A stretch of 64,000 nucleotides of DNA from Wuchereria bancrofti (lineage: Eukaryota > Nematoda > Chromadorea > Rhabditida > Onchocercidae): assembly GCA_005281725.1 (NCBI GenBank), contig SSBO01000003.1:3275824-3339823 (forward strand). Reading direction: 5' to 3'. Of the stretch, positions 35,836 to 49,957 are shown one piece after another. The notes under the pieces were generated by a model. The model searched no databases, was not told the DNA's origin, and saw only the letters and a list, made by a program, of their open reading frames with translations. The position numbers and the translations under genes are program-made. How positions within the stretch are numbered: the stretch's first letter is position 1; each line of letters begins with the position of its first letter.

Positions 35836-38800
35836 ATGATAATGATAAGTCTCATTGCATTTTCGCAGCTGATACTATTAGCGGTAATAGCAAACGATGG
35901 TATGTTATGCTTTTCTTGTATTATATCTAAATTATTAAATTCAAACTTAATTAAATTCTATAATTAATAAATTATCTCAGAATAGTTTGTTTTTCTTTCT
36001 TTTTTTTGAAATGTTTTTAGATTTCATAATTAAAAAGTGATAAAGGTTTTCGTCTCATTGTTATCAGATTATCAGTACTGTCAGATATGCTATTAGATTC
36101 ATTGTAAAAATGATTCAACTGCAGTTTTTTATTATCAATTTAACTTTATTAATCGTATTTTATACGTATTATCAATTTCATTCCAATTATAAGCAGAACT
36201 TGAAATGTTATTAAATTTTTTCTATTTAAATTTTAAATTAATCTCTCTTAAACATTTATATTTTTTCATCCTTTCTATTTCTCTAAATTTTAGATCACGA
36301 AGCTCCAAATTTTATAGAAATGAATATATTTGATGAGACATATGCAAGCATTACGGTACCGAAGAATTACCGGAAAAATCATGCACTTCCGTTTGCTTCA
36401 CCTTCCATTATTGCTGTTAGTTTTTTCTTTCCCTTTTTTTTGGTTCACAATCATTTTGAATAATTTCAACAATTTGCAAAATTTTGAACTTTCTGTCAAT
36501 CTTGAACTTAATCTTAAGATTAAAGCGAAAACTTCACAAGTATTATTTAAATATATACTATACTTAGTTCAAGCCTACTAATATGACAGAAATAAGCATT
36601 AGCATATTTAATAAGCAGTTTAGGTTTAATAGGAATTTTGTAGAAAGTTTAGGCATAATAGGAACTTAGAATGAAGTTTAGGCCTAATAGGGAAGGTATA
36701 TTTAATCTTGTCTCTCTAATACAGTAAGTCTTTAAGAGCCTCGATGACTGATATCTAATCCATCAGTGGATTACACTACTGATAAATAAAGTGGTACTAT
36801 TTGCCCTTTGAACTTTAAATCTTACAATTTTTTTCAAAGATTGCTAAAAGTTTGATATTGCTTTGATATCATTGAATTGTATTATCATTTCTATTTCATA
36901 ACATGGCGCTAAAGTCTAGTGCTGCAATGATTTATTATAAAATTGATTTTTACTTTATTAAATTGTTGCTTCAAAAAATTTTAACTTTTTTCTATTTTCT
37001 ATTGCTAAAGTAATGCTAAACAAGATGTTTAAATTTCATGTGAAATAATTATAAAATTTTTTCTTGAATAATTTCTACAGGATGTTGAAGAAAGTTTTCG
37101 TTTATCATTGCAACAAACGGAATATTCGAATGCTTTCACTATTATTCCAAAAATTATTATCACCGGTCAGCAATTTGATATTATTCTTGATGATGCACAC
37201 ATCCTTAATGCTGCTGATAAAATAACGCTTCAGGTATGCACAGATAACTTATGCTAATTAATTTTATTTATTCGGTAAAATTGAAATTTGATTTAAAAAA
37301 ATTAGTAAAATTTAATTGATTAAATTTCGAAAATGAAATAAAATTTGAAGATGAAATTAAAAAAGTAGAAGAAGAAATTTAAATATGTGAAATCAGTTTC
37401 ATGAATCATTTAATCTCACATTATTCATACATTTAGTATAACAATATCAGTTACTAACAAAAATCAACTAATTTTGACGACATATCAAAAACTTCCGCAA
37501 ATAGAATAATTTAATTAAAGAAGTTTTTTTAATTTGAATTCTTAAAAAGGGAGTAAAAGTTAGGTCAAAATATTGATTCAAATAATTTGAGCGATTTAAA
37601 AAACAAAAAAAAAAAAACATTGATTGAAATAATTTCAGTAATTTTAAAAAATATCATTACATTTATTATTTGAAACTTATTAACATTTTTTCTTCCTCTA
37701 CCGGATAACCTTGAACCGGTTTTCACTCTTCTTCCATTAACCATCACTGTTAAATCAATCATCAATAATTCGCATTAGTGCACTCTGCTAGTAGAGTAAC
37801 ATTGAAGTACAGTTGTATTCGGAAAATAGTTTCATTGTATATCATTTCATGAATTTCTGCAGTATCGAAACATCTCGTATATTCCGGTGATTCTACCGAT
37901 TATCCTATAAGAAAGACGGAAATATTAACAAAATCGAACTAATTTATTATGAGGAAGTTGCTAATGATAAATAACTTTAGGATTTCTTATCTTCTAATTA
38001 ATACTATTTCATGAAAATTTTAATCTTTAGCCAGTAATGAAGCATTTATTTATTCCCTGGAAATGGAAAAAACTGCGAAATAAAGTTTATGAATTTTATT
38101 TAATATTGCTATGCATTGATTAAGATAAAATTCTGTAAAAATTTCTGAAATTGTTTCAATATAATTTTTTTTTGCTTCAAAATTACCAATGATTTCTGTT
38201 TTCGTTGCATAAAATTAAATTTTCATCATTTTAAAAATTTGAATTTAGTATGAACAATAGGCATTAAAAAATTCAAACAAAATTTATATTTATATTAGTA
38301 GAAATAAGAGTTAATTTTATTTTTCATTAAAATTAATTTTACTTTTACAAGATTGTTTTATTTTTATAAAATTTTTTTGAATTAATTTTTATTAAAATTA
38401 TTTAATAGGTTGAAGCAAAATCAACAAGTTCCTCACGTCAAGGTATTTTCACATTAGATATTAATGTAAACAATGGCGTGAATAAGCGATTATTTGAAGC
38501 TGACGAATATACGTTTGAAATGTCAACGTATTCTCGAACTATCAAAATTGGCACTATTAAAGTTTGTTTATATTTATTGCACTATTTTTGTTTGTTGAAA
38601 TATAAAAATATTAACAAAATTCTTCAAGAAAAAAAGAAAAAATTAGAGCATATCTTATCACTTCGATCATTTACGGGCAATGCGCCATTATTTGCATATT
38701 TTTCGTCAAATAGAAAAAATAAATAAAAAGTGCATAAGGTTTTCCGAAAATACTGCATGGTATGACGTTCAGTTTTTTTTTTTTTCATAATTAATGAAAT

Positions 38801-41800
38801 TTTCAGCTGATTAATGGGATTTCAGCTAGAGATGTTAAATATACAATATATGGAAGCATGGCTAATTAGTAAGTTTTATATGATAAAACAGGAAAGTAGA
38901 AAAAGAAAATGGTATTAATTAAGATTTTGTGATATTAATTTTATGATATAATTTATGGTATAATGGTATTAATTAAGATTAATTAAGACAATGGTATTAC
39001 GGTACCAATTAAGATTTTAATTAATTAAGATCAATGGCGGAACAATATTAGTTATGATTAGTCGAAAGCAAAACTCTAATTAATTAATTAATTAATTAAT
39101 TAATAACAACATTTTCAGCAAACAATTAGTTTTAATAAAATTCGATGCATTAAATCTTGTTCCACATTACATCCATTGATATACATTTAATATAAAATGT
39201 AATTAAAATAATAAAGTTGTCGAAAGCAAAAAACAATCATATCGAAAAAAGAAAATGGTATTAATTAATTGTTAATAGCACTCAAATATTCACTTATTTT
39301 TAGTTTTTCATTGGAGCCAAAAGTTGATAATAACATTGAACTGATAAGTTTGGAGTGTCCATCAGAATGTCATAAAATACCGCGACAATTTGCACTTATG
39401 ATTCGAGCGATAAGTGATAATCGTAAACAACCATATGATATACCACTATCAATCAAATTTACCGCTAATGATGGTGGACAAAGACCCCATTTTAAACAAA
39501 CTGTAATTTCGCTAAATCTTAAAGAAAAATCACTAATGAATAATCCATTGCTAATAGAAGTTGACAATCCTGATAATGTCAATGTCACTTTTATTCTCAA
39601 TGATTATAATCGAATTTTTGAAATTAATGAAAAATTTGGTGTTCTTTCAATTCAAGTAAGTTTTTTTTCTTTTTTTTTTTGTTTAATTTTTTTTCTTTTC
39701 AAATTGAATTTATATTGATATTTTTAGATTATTAAGTAAAAGAAAAAGTGTTAAACTTATATTTAGCATGACGAAAATTGAAAAATTAAATTTTAATTAC
39801 TTTTAAATTTATTTATGGGCATATAATAATGAGAATTTAAAAAAGATAACTTTTTTTTCTTCTTTTTTTATATTTTAGATTATTTAGTTTCAGTTATTCA
39901 TCAATTCCTATTCATTTATTATCTGCAAATTTAACTATGGAAAATTTTAGAAATGCAATCGACACTCATTCTTTTAATCATATCACTCTTTATTATCATT
40001 ATTATCATTTAAGGCTTATATCATACGTATCACATTTGTTTTGCATTGTTGGCAAATTAAATCTGACGAAGAAAAAATTTAAATTTCAGAATAGTGAATT
40101 ATTAACTGTTGATAATCTTGGTGAGCACTTCAATATGTCTTTATCAATCTCAAATGGCAAAAATATTATTGATACAGCAATTATTATGGTTACACTTAAT
40201 CCAATCATTGATCAACAAACTATGGCACCAAAATTTTCACATGTAAATTTTTCTTTGTTTTTGTTTTTGCTTTTTGTTCTATTCAATAACAAATATAAAT
40301 TTTGTTAGTGTAATTTTTGCTTGTTGTAAAATTTTTAAAAATGTTCCAAATCTCGAATTGGAATTCACATTAATTTAATTATTCAAAATTTAACCAAAAA
40401 AACTTTCATAAATTTGTTTATTTTTTTTTTAGAATGTTTATGCATTTGCGGCAAAACCTGGCGAATCTTTTGTTGGTCAAGTATTAGCGCAAAGTTCAGA
40501 TAGCGATATAACATATCGCATTGCTGAAGGTGGCGCAACATTATTTCAAATTAATGCAACTGATGGACGAATTTTCTATTATGGTTCACTTAGCAAAGAT
40601 CCACGTAACTATGAATTAAAGGTTACTAATTAATACTAATTTAAATTGCTTCTCTCTTTTTATTTTTCCTTTTTGATTTCCTTTCTTTTATTACGAAATT
40701 TTCAGAAATTAGCAAATATTTCAAAAGTTACTAATTGAATAATTGGATTTTAATAATTTCAGGTTGTAGCAATTGATGAAAGCTCACCACCATATATTGA
40801 TGTAGCACTTGTTCAGGTATTGATTGCTGGTTTAGGAAGTTCACCAGCAAAATTCAGAACTAAAGAACCTGTTTCAGTTACAATTAATAAAAGTAAATTT
40901 AAATTATCGATATATTTTATTACCTATTTCATTCTGTCATAATTATTACACCTATTTGCATATAGTATATTGGCTTATGTTTCAACAATTACTTATGCTT
41001 TCGGAAGTGTTAAGTTTAAATTGCTTTATTTTGGTCGTTTAATTTTTCTGGAAATGAATTTAAATAAGCATTTTTTATTTTTGCATATTTAATTCTTATA
41101 ATAATTCATTTAATTCTTATAATAAAATTTCAATGAAATAAGTTTTTATTACAAAAATACTAAAGCAGTTTTTGTTTCGTTTTTTTTTCCGTTTTTTGCT
41201 TTTTAGCAAGTGGCGCCGGAACAATGCTTCATCAATTTACTGCAATAGACGCTGATCCGAATGCAAAAGTGATGTATTCAATAAATTCACTGAAAGCTTA
41301 CGATGATCTTGGTAATCTCATTCCGGATTCATCCCAACTGTTTGAGCATTTCCGTTTTCGTAAAAATGGTCTCAACGATGGAACACTACAACTTACAAAA
41401 AGCTTCAAAAACACTTCCATCATGGCATTTTTGGCAAATATTAGCGCCACTGATATAAGCCATCCGGCTGAACCGGATGATAAAGGTTACTTTATATTTA
41501 TTTCTTTTTCAAGTATATTCATCAGGTTCAGATTTTTTTTTGGTTTAATTCATGGGAATGAATATTAAAGCTATTCCTACTATTAATTGAAACGACAAAA
41601 TATAATTCTAATTTCTTAGCGAGTAAATATCCAATTAATAAATGTAAGAGTGATTATAGAAGATATAAAATATTGATAAGGAATAATTAATCATTTCAAA
41701 TTAATAATTTTATTATGAATCATTTCAAATTAATAATTTTATGACAATAAAACGACTATTATACTATTTCCTGCAATAAAATTTCAAACATTTTCAACAA

Positions 41801-44800
41801 ATGTAATTTTAGCAGAATTAATAGTTCAATTGATAGTACCAGAAGAGCAAATATCAGATGCGGATCTTATTAAATTTGATCAATCACGCTCAGTTATTGA
41901 AATACCGGAAAGCACAATTCCTGGCACCTATATTTATACCGTAAATGTAAAACCGCTTCCAGCTAATTTAGCCGGAAGTCATCGTATTGTATATTCAGTA
42001 TCGAAAGGACATCGTGCTTTTGTCATAAATCCAATAACAGGTCATTTCAATTTATATATTTACAATTATTAAATTAACTATTAATTTATAAGACTGGAAA
42101 ATTTCATTCAATTTTATACAAATGTAAATAGCAAATTAATATGCTAACATATAGTTGTGCATATTTCAAGATAAACAATACTTTAAGTTAAATTGGAAAA
42201 AAAAATATATAATAAATATTACAAGAAGAAAAAAGAATTAGTTTTTATGAAAATTTTATGTTTAAACAATGATGTTATGAATATTATAAACTAAGCAAGC
42301 AATTAATTAAGCAATTAATACGATATCTCAAATATATGTTATATTTATTGGATGATTCATTATAGGTGTCATAACAACAGCAGCAAAGTTACGTACTGGA
42401 ATTGATTATAATCTTACCATTACCGCCACTAATCAAAATACACAAATGACAAGTTCAACGTCAATTTTAATCAAAGTTATACCATCAATGAAGCAACGTA
42501 TTCCAGTATTTCCAAATGAATTTTATATTTTTAATATTACCGAAAATGTTCCCAGCGGTTAAACTTTTTTTTTTATAATATTTTTATTTTCTTTTCTTTT
42601 TTTAAAAAATCTTTTCTGATTTAGGAAATTTTTACAAATATGCTAGTAAACAATAATGGGATATCTTAGAGAATATTTGGTGATCATATGTAATGATAAT
42701 AAATAATCAATCTTGCAATGAATTATTGAAGATTGCTTTTTTAATTTGTAATGAATATAAAGTCTAAAAATTATAAGTAAATTCCACTTATTTATTTATT
42801 TTAAATTAATCATCATTTTTCTTTTATAATATTTTCATTTATTTTGCACGATTTTCATCAAATAAAATGCTAAAAAAATAAATAAATATTTGTTATATAT
42901 CAAATGTAATAATTTTACAGGGACCATAGTGGGTACTTTAATTGAATCAACAAATACTACAACCAGAATTAAGTATACAATTGCTGGAAATGAAAAAAAT
43001 TATTTTAAAATTGATAAAAAGGTTATTCGCTTTACAATCATTATTATCAATAGGCAATTTATTTGTTATTTATTAACCTAAAAGAAGCCAAATTTTCGAA
43101 TATAATTTGAAAATAAATCTACAAATTAGTAGCACTATAAAATTAAAATATAGTAAATATCTAATATAGCGTGATAATACTATAAAAATTATTGCAGTAT
43201 GTTGTAAAAATAATAAGATTTTAAAAATTATTAAATGATTAATGAAAATTTATTTTTTTTTTCATTTTGCAGGGTACAATTCGTACGCTTTTACCATTTG
43301 ATTATGAGAAAAAATCCATATTTCACTTTTTCATAAATGCATTTTATGATAATGGGCCATTCACGTCATTTACGTCATTACCGGTAATATATTTCTCTCA
43401 TTTTTTTTAAAAAAAAGCATTTTTATGATTTTTGCTGATTTGCAATAAACAACAAAAAAATGCTGTAGAAAGAAGATGAAAAATTATACACAAATGAAAT
43501 CAGAATTGAAAATTGAAAATTGTAATTTGATTAATTAAATTATTAAAGTAATATTAAATAAATTAATAAATAAAGTAAGTTTGCAACAAAATATTATGTG
43601 TAAATAATATAAATATGAAATAATGATTTTTTCTTCATTAACAGATAACGATTAATGTGTTAGATGAAAATGATGTTAAGCCTCGATTTCCGGAACGATC
43701 ATTTGCTGCAACAGTGATGGAAAATAGTCCGATAAATACATTTATAATTAATGCTGCGGTATGTAATGATTAAATTAAATTAATTTAACGAATTGAAAAA
43801 AAAAACACTATTTAAATTACACTAAAAAAATTAGACAAAAATAGCTATTAGAAGCTAAATTAATTTGAGCTGATTTTTTTTCTCCCTTAATAAAATTCAA
43901 ATTTCAATTTAAAATTTCCACCATCAAAAGAAAAAAAAAACATTTATAGGCAATTGATAGTGATTCAAACGTGGAATATTCACTAATGATGAATAGTGAA
44001 TCATCAGCTTTATCATCTTTACTTCACGTTGATGGAGATGGTACCATTCGTAATGTGGAACCATTACTGGGATTAGAAGGAAGGTATCAATTTGCAATCA
44101 TTGCCCGAGATGACCGACATACCGGTGCATCTGCTACCATTTTCCTCACTATCTTGCCAACTTCGAAATGTCAACCAACTTTTTCAGAAAATGTTCCAAA
44201 TGTCGTTTATGTTAAAGAGGTAAATTTGCCATTCTTGCTAAATTATTTCTTTTCATGCAAGAATTTCTACCGATTTGTGCAAAAATTAAACGAAATTTTA
44301 AAATTTCTAAAATAACTAATATATTTTTACGAACTATACAAGCAATAACAGAATATCAATGAGAAATAAATTACGAAATTTTTATTTTGTTCGAATCATA
44401 AAAATTGAAATTATTATCACAGAACTTCAAATTATTATTGAAAGAAAAACGACTAATTTTTTAATAAGCGATATTGCAAATGTGAAGAAAATGTCACCCA
44501 GAAAATTCTCCAAAAAAAAAAACCCTTTTAATCTTCTTCTCAATTCCTTTTTCAAATATAATAATTATTTCAAGTCATTTTCAGAGCTGCTTATTAATTG
44601 TTGAACAAAATTGCAGAATGAACTTCCGGGTTTAACACTAGCAAAATTCGAGGGTACAGTGTCAAGTAAAGATTGTCCGGTAACTTATGAAATATGGAAT
44701 GGCATGAAATATGTTGGTGAAACAGAATTATTCACAGTTGATGCATTAACCGGTGAATTAAAAGCTAAACAAATGTTTGATTGTGAGGAGAACGATCGTC

Positions 44801-47800
44801 ATGCTGTAAGTTTTGGATTGTTGAAAATCTGGATTGCAAAGCTAAATTCTGGAATACAGTAAAATTTGCTAGTGCTGGAAATTTCAGAAAGTGCGACTAC
44901 TTTTATCTAAAGTTTATTTCACTATTATTATTATTATTATCATTAGCATTAATTCTATACCATTCTTTTTAATTAATGTCAATTTATTCATGCTAATTTA
45001 TTAAGCTATGAACTTTTAACTAAACTGATAATTCTTTATGCATTTTAAGATTGATAAAAATTTTAAATTAAAATTTATCAAACAAATTTGAGTGTTACTT
45101 ATTTTTACAGCTTGTTATTGCTGCATTCAGCGGTGATTTGTTTGCTGAATTAGACGTTGAAATTCGTATTGTTGATCAAAATGATAATTCAATAGAAATT
45201 ATTGATAACAATGTGTTCTTCAGTATACGTGAGGACGAAAATGTTGGTATGTTATGTTGTTCTTCAAATTATGTTTCGTTTGATGTACGATATGAACATT
45301 TTGGATGTTGATAATGATTATGATGTTGATGACGATGATAACGATGATGATGACTGTCACTGATGATGATGATTGGTCATTGATGATTATGATGTTGATG
45401 ATTGATGATGATGATGATGATGGGTGTTGATGACGGTGATGATTAGGTGATGTAATCATGCTTAATAATTTGTCACTTACGTGTGCAATCTCAGATTTTT
45501 GTAGACGATATACTGAATAACAAATTAAGTTTCTTTATTAAAACATGCTCGTTTATAATATTAAAATTAGCATAAGTTTTGATAATTTAAAAAATTGGTA
45601 ATTTTGAATTCTTATTCCAAATGAAATAGCATAATTAAAATGATATAGTTGTCCTTTATAAGCACGTATATCACGTGCTTTCCTATATGTTTTTAAGTGT
45701 AAAATGATTGATTAATACTGGCACAAATTGTCAGCAATTGATTATTCAAAGTAGTACGATGATCACTTAGTAGTAATAAAAATCTCATTTGTTTATACAT
45801 AATTTTAGGCCTCTTAATAACCAAAATTCGAGCATTTGATCGAGATATCAATGATAAGGTTTATTTTCACATGAAAGATGACAATAAAAAGTTTACAATT
45901 GGTCGTATGGATGGTATTTTGAAATTAGTAAGTGAATTGGATCGAGAAGAGCAAGATTTCTATGAGTAAGCATAGTCCATTCATTAAATTAGTCGTATTT
46001 TTGATACTAATTTTAGCGATTTTTTTTTTCAGGATGAATTAATGATATTTCATATGTTTTGCACCTCTTTTAGTTTCAAGCTTGACATCATTTTTTAGTA
46101 TTCTTTTAATTTCAGGCTTCACATAATGGTAACTAATTCGGAGGAATTACCAGATAACGAGGATGATGCTGCGTTTGCCACTGTTCGAATTATGGTATTA
46201 GATGTGTAAGTTTTTAACTGATTTCAAATATTCGATCGATTAAAAAAAAAAGTCAAATGCGAAAATTGAATTGATTTTATGAAGAAGGAGAAGATAGACG
46301 ATGACAACGATGAAATGCAAATGGAAGTATTGTTTTAAAAAGAAGTAAAACGAATTCTGAAAATATTTACAGAATGAATTTGAAACACTAATTAATTTAA
46401 TTTTTGTTTTAGAAACGATAATGGACCAATATTTGAAAGCAGTATATATACAAAAGCAATTCCACGTGATGCAATAGCAGGGATGGAAATCGTTAAAGTT
46501 TTAGCAATGGATCCAGATTTGATCAATGCTTCTTCACCAAGTATCATTTATATCATTATCGTCTGATATTTATGATAGTATAAGGGTCTACCAAGTAACT
46601 TTCATTTCTCAATTTATGTTCTTTTTTATTTATCTTTGCGCAGTGATTAGTAATTAATAATAATATTAATAAATCATTAATAATAAATAATAACTAATAA
46701 TAATAATAATGTTTAACAATAATAATTAATAATAAAGATAATGATCAACATTGATGGCAATAATAACAATAATAGTTGATTTTTGAAATACCCTTCTACA
46801 AAACGTTTAATTAATCTATGTTATATTGTCATTCAAGAATGTCACATCGCCAAAAGATTATTTAATATGATGACTCTTTGATATTCAATATCGTGACACT
46901 TTTAAGCAAAATTTAATTTTTATTTTTCAATATTGTAGAATTTTATGCTCCAGTTTTATGGAAAATTTTTGAGTACGTATTTATGATGTGAATCATTCAT
47001 GTTCTGAGATAATTTTATTTGTATCAGATTTTCTAATATTCATTCAGATTCTGATTCGGTACACTACCGGATCGATGAAACAATTTATCGATATGCCGAT
47101 CGAGTTAGACAAGCAAATGGTTTCGTTAATGTGGATGAGAAATCCGGAATTGTACGACTGATGCAATCGCCATACGATTCAGCGGGTGGTGTATTTGAAT
47201 CACGTATCGCTAGTACCGATCTTTCTGATATAATTTCTCATGTTGCTACCACTAAATTGAAAGTATACTTTAATAATTTCTTTTTGACTTTTTTCAATTT
47301 GCATTCGCACTTTTTTAGAAATGATGAATATGAATATGAGCAAATTCCCGGTATAAATGAATGATATTTTCTAAGTTTTACGCTTATGATCAAAAATTTT
47401 TTGTTGAAATTATTTCCATAAAATTAGTAATCGAGTATAAATACTTTTATATTCCTTAAAATATTAATTAGTGAAGAGAGAGAAGGCGGTAATAATTACT
47501 TTGTAACAATTATTTTTTAGGAAGTATTATTGAATTAGAACATGCTTGAACAATGTCATTAATTAAATCAATCAGTTTAGTCTTTTTATACTGTTTGAAA
47601 ATGGAATTTATCGTTTAAAATGTAGTATGACTATACAGTATTGCTTTTGTTTCGGTATGGGTATATGATGTGTCACATATCGTACAAATGGATATCGATG
47701 AAAATGCTAAAAATTTAAATGTTAATGGATTAAAAAATTTGACTGAGTTAGTTTAATATTTTTAATTTATAAATTAATAAGTCTATTTTGAACGATACAA

Positions 47801-49842
47801 ATTTTAATTTAATCTGATGAAAAATCATGCGAATTTTAATTTAATATGATTAAATTCTAATTTAATATAATAAATTTAGGATTATCGGTGAATTATGTGA
47901 ATGTGATGTGTTATTATTTAATGTAAAATATATAAGTTCTGACGGACGTTTACTACGAGAAGCAGTGCGAGCGCAATTTCTATTCATCAATCGAACTAAT
48001 GATGCGCTCCTTTTAGCTGATCAAGCCATTTCAATTATCGATAAAAATGCGCTAAATCCAAAAGGTGTAGTACCAAAATTAAGTGCGCTTTCAAAAGTAA
48101 GCTTTAAATTTTCTGACTTTGTTCGTAGGAAAAAAAATTAAAAAAATGTTTTGTTTTGGAAACTCCTTTTTTTTAAAAAAAAAAAAGAAAAATAAAAAAA
48201 ATTAAACTAATCATTTTTTTACCTTTCATTTCTTATCATTATTTTCATTAATTTTAATAAAATTTCTTTCAAGCATACAATTGATGTGACAAAATTATCA
48301 GACACAGTACCATACGCACGTCTTCGTGAAGCAGCTCTCCTCTTAGCCATTTTCACGTTTTTACTTTTTTCTGTGCTAATTGTGTTCGCTATGATTCTTT
48401 GCTATCATCGTTCAAAGTAAGCTTTTTTTTTTCTAATTTCGATTACTATAAAAAAAAATTTTGTAAATTTTGAAAAAAATAAATTTTTTTTTGTAAATGA
48501 AAAAAAAAGTCATATCGTCTTGAAAATATTGGTGAATTTATTTCTACAAGAGTTGTCTTTCTCCAAAGTATTGATAACTTGCTCTTGAAAGTGTTGACCA
48601 CATTGTTCCTTACTTTTAATTTTATTTTCTTCTTATTTTTTATTTTATTCCAGAAACTAATCATTTCCGGAAATAGTTAAGAATGGAAAACTAATATCTG
48701 CTAGTATAGTAATGCAGTAAATTTACTTTAATCAATTTCTTATGTTTTTACTAAAAAATACTGAGAATACCTGAACATCTTTAGCATTTAAGCCTTGAAC
48801 TGACAATCTTATAGTTATTGTAATCATTTATTATCAATCAGGCTAGCAATTAATGATTGGTACCACTAGCGGTATTATCTTCTATAGCAGCATACCATGT
48901 ATCAACTTAAACTTTTTTCCGGTTCTATTTTCTTATCACAGCAATCTAACCGAATTACTTACTGTTCGACAATCATTTGCTAAAATTTTATTGTCAATCA
49001 AAAAACAATAATTCTGCTTAATTACCATTTTTTGACGATGCTAACTCTCTCTCTCTCTTTTTATGCTGTATTTGAATTTTAATTTTAATTTACACATTTA
49101 CCCTCTTCAACTTACTGTTATACCATAATTTTCAATAATCTGATTATTATTATTATTATTATTCATCTTGATTTTATTTAATTAGTTGGCCAATATTTAT
49201 TTACCTAATAGCAGTTATTGCAGATTCTTACGTGAAAAGAAAATGTATGAAGATGAGAAGATAGCAGCAGGATCAATGAATAAAATTAATCGTTATAAAC
49301 AACCATTAGCGTATGTGAAATCAGTTCAACATAATCTAAGGTTAAACATTGTCGAATTTAGTATTAAACTAGCTTTAGAAAGAAAACAAAAACAAAAAAG
49401 ATAAATCTCTTTTCAAACTTCTTAAAGAGTAAATTTAAAAAAATCACTTAACTTTCAAACACTAAAAATTTTATAGTCTGCTCTTTGAAAATTGTGAATT
49501 GAAATTTTAATAATGTTACAAAGAAAAAAAAACGGACAAAATTATTCAGTTTCATACAATAATAATAATGTTTATTTTAAATAAAAATAATTAATGACAG
49601 TTATTATACTGTGACATCTTTTCTTCCAAAAAATTTCAAATACATTTTATGTTTTGCTAAATTTTCATTTCAATCTTCTAATTAAAATTATAATAAAAAG
49701 GAAGAAAATGCATCTCCCACTTTTTTTAAGAGAAAAATATCCGAATGCAACAGACGAGAATATCTATACCACTCAGGAAATCAAAATGTTGGTCGGTTTG
49801 GATGATACAATGAAACGGGTACGCTATGCCAATAATGATTAA
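35836..49842 (+). CDS. Divergent cadherin-superfamily transmembrane protein
   Basis: Probably a type I cell-surface adhesion protein of about 1,370 residues. Exons: 35836-35899, 36294-36415, 37081-37233, 38409-38561, 39317-39655, 40090-40242, 40433-40621, 40763-40892, 41207-41485, 41813-42040, 42366-42557, 42921-43021, 43273-43383, 43645-43758, 43950-44219, 44617-44805, 45111-45246, 45809-45965, 46116-46205, 46413-46540, 47048-47262, 47880-48096, 48274-48416, 49224-49340, 49731-49842. The leader is MIMISLIAFSQLILLAVIA. Cadherin calcium motifs include VLDENDVKPRF (exon 14), AIDSDSNVEYS (15), IVDQNDNS (17), AFDRDINDKVYF (18), LDREEQDFYE (18) and LDVNDNGPIF (19/20). The membrane span LLLAIFTFLLFSVLIVFAMI is in exon 23, followed by a tail of about 85 residues. 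Two junctions are weak: exon 4/5 uses a GGAG acceptor, and exon 21/22 is out of phase, so a short exon is probably missed there. The C. elegans cdh counterpart is not assigned. Confidence 0.92.
36605..36705. repeat. Short degenerate tandem repeat in cadherin intron 2
   Basis: Three diverged copies of a unit containing GTTTAGGCATAATAGGAA, about 30 bp apart. Confidence 0.6.
39078..39106. repeat. TTAA tetranucleotide run
   Basis: Seven tandem TTAA units in the intron before cadherin exon 5. Confidence 0.9.
45300..45450. repeat. GATGAT microsatellite in a cadherin intron
   Basis: Imperfect GAT/GATGTTGAT repeats fill most of the first part of the intron between exons 17 and 18. Confidence 0.85.
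48274..49842 (+). other. Cadherin membrane span and short cytoplasmic tail
   Basis: Exon 23 encodes a 20-25 residue hydrophobic helix followed by CYHRSK. Exons 24-25 add a charged tail (FLREKKMYEDEKIAAG and YPNATDENIYTTQEIKMLVG) that ends in RVRYANND. I see no classical beta-catenin-binding region; at about 85 residues the tail is short compared with classical cadherins. Confidence 0.8.
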
Positions 49843-49951
49843 GCAAAAAAGAGAAAAAAATTAATTTAAAAAAAATTATCACAAGATTTACATTTGCATA
49901 GCTTGCATAAATCAATTACTGATAACTGGATATTTTTCAAGTAAGAATTGT

Positions 49952-49957
49952 AATAAA
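49952..49957 (+). terminator. Candidate poly(A) signal for the cadherin gene
   Basis: AATAAA lies 110 bp after the cadherin stop codon. The hexamer is common in AT-rich DNA, so this is a reasonable guess only. Confidence 0.45.
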
